A stretch of 64,000 bases of DNA. It comes from JAQVYB01 sp964490935. GTDB taxonomy: Bacteria; Verrucomicrobiota; Kiritimatiellia; RZYC01. The first letter of the stretch is position 1. Every line of letters starts with the position of its first letter. Below the pieces are notes generated by a model that saw only the letters and a program-made list of their open reading frames with translations, had not been told where the DNA came from and did no database searches. The translations under genes were made by a program, and so were the position numbers. The DNA lies in contig CAZBEO010000005.1 of NCBI GenBank assembly GCA_964490935.1, positions 9,726-73,725 on the forward strand, given 5' to 3'. Below are positions 61,684-64,000 of the stretch, piece after piece.

Positions 61684-62430
61684 TCACTTCCATTTTCCGG
61701 ACTCGACCACCTGAATGGCAGCAAACAGCAGGGCCGCCGTGGTAGTCAAATATAGAATCAACGGGCGCGTATCCACGACCCCGCGCGAAAAATCCATCAT
61801 GTGAATCACCGGCGAAAAGTAGGCGGCAACATGTCGGACCGATGGGTTGGCCGAGATATAGGGAATGAATCCGGCAAAAAAGCTGATGCCGACCAGCGCG
61901 AAACACATGACTGCCGCCACCACCTGATTGCGCGTGAGCGAGGAAGCCAGCACCCCGAGCGCCACATAGCAGGCCCCGATCACCAACGTGCCGAGATACG
62001 CCGTAAACATCGGCCCGATGTCCACCGTGGCGTCCGGATCAAAATAACGGATGATGAATCCGTAGGCCGCCGTGGGCAACCACATGCAGACGAAAAAGCT
62101 CAGCGCGCCGGCATATTTCGCCAGCACCACCGTATGTTCCGCCACCGGGGCCGTCAGCAGACCCTCCATCGTGCCCAGCTTCACCTCTTCGGCTAAAAGA
62201 CGCATGGTAATCACGGGGATGGCGATCAGCATCGCCACCCAGAAAAAGATGCTCTCTCCAAAGAGGGTCTGCATCACTCCGCCCGCCATCATGCCTCCGC
62301 TCAGCATATCCACCAAAAACCAGAGGCTGACCCCCATCAGCAGCAGAAAAAACATCAGCACCACATAGGCGATAGGCGAGAGAAAATACCCTTGCAGCTC
62401 TTTTTTCCATAAGGCATAGAATGCGCGCAT
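61684..62430 (-). CDS. ABC-2 type permease (GldF-like)
   Basis: 248 residues with six membrane helices: ELQGYFLSPIAYVVLMFFLLLMGVSLWFLV, ESIFFWVAMLIAIPVITMRLLAEE (with the conserved RLLAEEVKLGTMEGLLTAPV segment of ABC-2 permeases), and further helices. It sits ten bases after the ATPase gene and four before the GldG-like gene. It is the membrane channel of the exporter, probably as a homodimer. Substrate unknown. Confidence 0.92.
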   Translation of the reverse strand: MRAFYALWKKELQGYFLSPIAYVVLMFFLLLMGVSLWFLVDMLSGGMMAGGVMQTLFGESIFFWVAMLIAIPVITMRLLAEEVKLGTMEGLLTAPVAEHTVVLAKYAGALSFFVCMWLPTAAYGFIIRYFDPDATVDIGPMFTAYLGTLVIGACYVALGVLASSLTRNQVVAAVMCFALVGISFFAGFIPYISANPSVRHVAAYFSPVIHMMDFSRGVVDTRPLILYLTTTAALLFAAIQVVESGKWK

Positions 62431-62440
62431 AGTCCGATCC

Positions 62441-63412
62441 TCACACTTCGTAGGAATCCATGGAAGGCTCCCGGCTCTCCGGCTCTCCGGTGGTCAGCCG
62501 GATAAAGGCGTCTTCCAGACTCGTTTTCTTGATGCTCAATTCCCGCAGTTTCCAGCCTTCCCGAACCGCCAACTCAAAGACGTTCTGCCGCAAATCCACA
62601 TCCGTGGCGCATTCCAACTCATAATGCGTCCACGCCTCGCGCTGATCCGATTTCACTCCGCGCACATGCGGCAATTGCTCCAGCAGTGGGCCCGCCTTCT
62701 CGCGCGGGGCATGCAGCTCCGCCACTATTCTGGTGCCGCCCTGAATGGCCGCACGCAGATTCGCGGGCGTATCCGAGGCGGCAATTCGGCCTTCATGGAT
62801 GATCAGTACCCGCTGGCAGGTGATTTCCACCTCTGGCAGAATGTGCGTACTCAAAATAATGGTGTGGTGCTTGGCCAATTCCTTGATCAACTCGCGCACG
62901 GAACGTATCTGACTGGGGTCCAGCCCGATCGTCGGCTCATCCAGAATCAGCAATTCCGGCGAATGCAGCAGCGCATCCGCCAAACCCACCCGTTGGCGAA
63001 ACCCCTTGGAAAGATGCCCGATGATGCGGCGTCCCTCGCGTGTCAGACCGCACAGCTCCTTCACCCGCTCCACATGCTTGCGGCACTGACGCGGCGGAAC
63101 CCCCTTTAAATGTGCCTTGAACCGAAGAAATTCATCCACGCGCATCTCATTGTAAAGCGGTACGTTTTCGGGCAGGTAGCCGATTTTGCGGCGGGCCGCC
63201 AGCGAATCGCGCAGCACATCAATTCCAGCAATGCGAATGCTACCCCCGCTGGCCGGAATATAGCCGCTCAGCATCCGCATGGTCGTGGTTTTGCCCGCCC
63301 CATTCGGGCCCAGAAAGCCGACAATCTCCCCCGAATCCACGGCAAACGAAACATCATCCACCGCCTTCTTGCGGGGATAACACTTCGTTAAATGATCGAC
63401 TTCCACCATCAT
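62441..63412 (-). CDS. ABC transporter ATP-binding protein (GldA-like)
   Basis: 323 residues. Walker A GPNGAGKT (35-42), Q-loop region GYLPENVPLY, signature LSKGFRQRVG (134-143), Walker B LLILDEP (154-160), and a late H-loop in STHILPEV. The C-terminal 80 residues form an extra domain found in this subfamily. It is first in a five-gene operon. Neighbouring ABC-2 permease and GldG-like genes make an exporter. The start is the first of two ATG codons; no strong ribosome site is seen. Confidence 0.93.
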   Translation of the reverse strand: MMVEVDHLTKCYPRKKAVDDVSFAVDSGEIVGFLGPNGAGKTTTMRMLSGYIPASGGSIRIAGIDVLRDSLAARRKIGYLPENVPLYNEMRVDEFLRFKAHLKGVPPRQCRKHVERVKELCGLTREGRRIIGHLSKGFRQRVGLADALLHSPELLILDEPTIGLDPSQIRSVRELIKELAKHHTIILSTHILPEVEITCQRVLIIHEGRIAASDTPANLRAAIQGGTRIVAELHAPREKAGPLLEQLPHVRGVKSDQREAWTHYELECATDVDLRQNVFELAVREGWKLRELSIKKTSLEDAFIRLTTGEPESREPSMDSYEV

Positions 63413-63559
63413 ACGTTGATCTCAAGTTGCCGGTTCTTGCTTAAACTTCCGCATTATGCTTTACCGACCCCATTAGTCAAGGCTGATGACCGGTAGGGGA
63501 AAAGGCTTTTCAACCCGAGGCCTCTTCGCTAATCTGCTCCAAAACAAAGGAGACGGCCC

Positions 63560-63952
63560 ATGACTTTACAAGTTCATCTTGCCCGCAAAAAAACAGGCAT
63601 CTGTTCCGTAACCCTTTCCGGCCGGCTCGACCACGACACCGCCAAAACCTGCGAAGAACAACTCGCGCCCATTCTCAAGGAAAAGACAGCGGGTGTGCTG
63701 TTTAATCTTGCTGCGCTCGACTATATCAGCAGCGCCGGTGTACGCCTGATGTTGAAGGTGAAAAAACACGTCACGGCCTCCGGCGGAAAATTTGCTGTGC
63801 TGCACATGCAGCCGCCCGTGGCCAACGTCATGGAAATGGCCGAGATACTGGTTAAAACGGAAATATTCGATTCCGAGCAGGTTGCCGACATCTACCTTGA
63901 TGCCATGCAGCGCAAAGAAGCCATGAAGAGCGCCGACATGCCTGATGAATAG
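63560..63952 (+). CDS. STAS-domain anti-sigma-factor antagonist-like protein, second copy
   Basis: 130 residues, one STAS domain with loop LDYISSAGVR (Ser57-Ser58) and the strands SVTLSGRLDHD and VLFNLAALD. It has the same phospho-site positions as the protein at 50138 and is clearly a paralogue (GRLD, ISS.G.RL, VANVMEMAEIL against IAKVFEIAQVL). AAAGGAG precedes the start. It is divergent from the ABC operon. Its partner kinase and sigma factor are not in the window. Confidence 0.9.
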   Translation: MTLQVHLARKKTGICSVTLSGRLDHDTAKTCEEQLAPILKEKTAGVLFNLAALDYISSAGVRLMLKVKKHVTASGGKFAVLHMQPPVANVMEMAEILVKTEIFDSEQVADIYLDAMQRKEAMKSADMPDE

Positions 63953-64000
63953 CCTGCGTCAAAGATCAGAATCAGCGACCATCACCGTGTGATCCGAGGG

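Overview
The window is about 56% GC and looks like a chromosome segment from the PVC superphylum, most likely Kiritimatiellota or a close relative. The evidence is indirect. It has PEP-CTERM sorting signals, a secreted protein with thrombospondin-type calcium repeats and dockerin-like repeats, Ser/Thr kinases mixed with STAS and histidine-kinase signalling, a Tim44-like/zinc-ribbon protein, and remnants of REP-associated tyrosine transposases. No rRNA or ribosomal protein is present to settle the placement.

Layout. 1-2.2 kb: 3' part of a CrtI-like desaturase and an alpha/beta hydrolase with Cys at the nucleophile position. 2.2-4.7 kb: a scarred accessory patch with a 31-bp-period palindrome array, small unknown genes, a frameshifted PEP-CTERM gene, a transposase scrap, a second copy of the hydrolase 3' end and a methyltransferase tail. 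4.7-8.9 kb (minus): an operon for a type III polyketide/quinone-type lipid, with a DUF2147 protein, a type III PKS, a fused FAD-monooxygenase/UbiE-like methyltransferase and a second methyltransferase. 9.1-15.5 kb: broken and laterally acquired material. This includes a 5'-truncated APC permease-EIIA fusion abutting a 5'-truncated LamG protein, a DUF4143 ATPase, and a truncated PEP-CTERM gene between two dead transposase copies. 15.7-20 kb: PocR-PAS hybrid histidine kinase, secreted phospholipase D-like protein, YceH/UPF0502, and REP-like repeats.

20-37.8 kb is mostly housekeeping. It holds a minus-strand operon rfbA-rfbD-carB-rfbB (dTDP-sugar synthesis with carbamoyl-phosphate synthase large subunit inside it), an AI-2E family transporter, a glycosyltransferase-like protein, a uracil permease followed by a structured RNA candidate and terminator, a Spy-like periplasmic protein, tRNA-Cys, a hydrolase, a three-gene signalling operon (degenerate Ser/Thr kinase, zinc-ribbon membrane protein, degenerate hybrid histidine kinase), serC and tRNA-Arg.

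37.8-64 kb: three GT39-type glycosyltransferases (two divergent paralogues), an S1/P1 nuclease, an SPFH/GYF_2 protein with a Tim44/zinc-ribbon/TerB protein, a second Ser/Thr kinase with STAS, DUF4404, TPR and BON genes, a porin, paaK with an ACT-domain gene, and a minus-strand operon of Gld-type ABC transporter, GldG-like, DUF4340 and AsmA-like proteins. A second STAS gene closes the window.

Themes: cell-surface and envelope functions, extensive phosphorelay-type signalling with several apparently inactive enzymes, and repeated scars of REP/RAYT elements. Intergenic palindromes of the TTCCAATNATTGGAA type sit in three separate convergent gaps and keep a 31-bp spacing where they are clustered.
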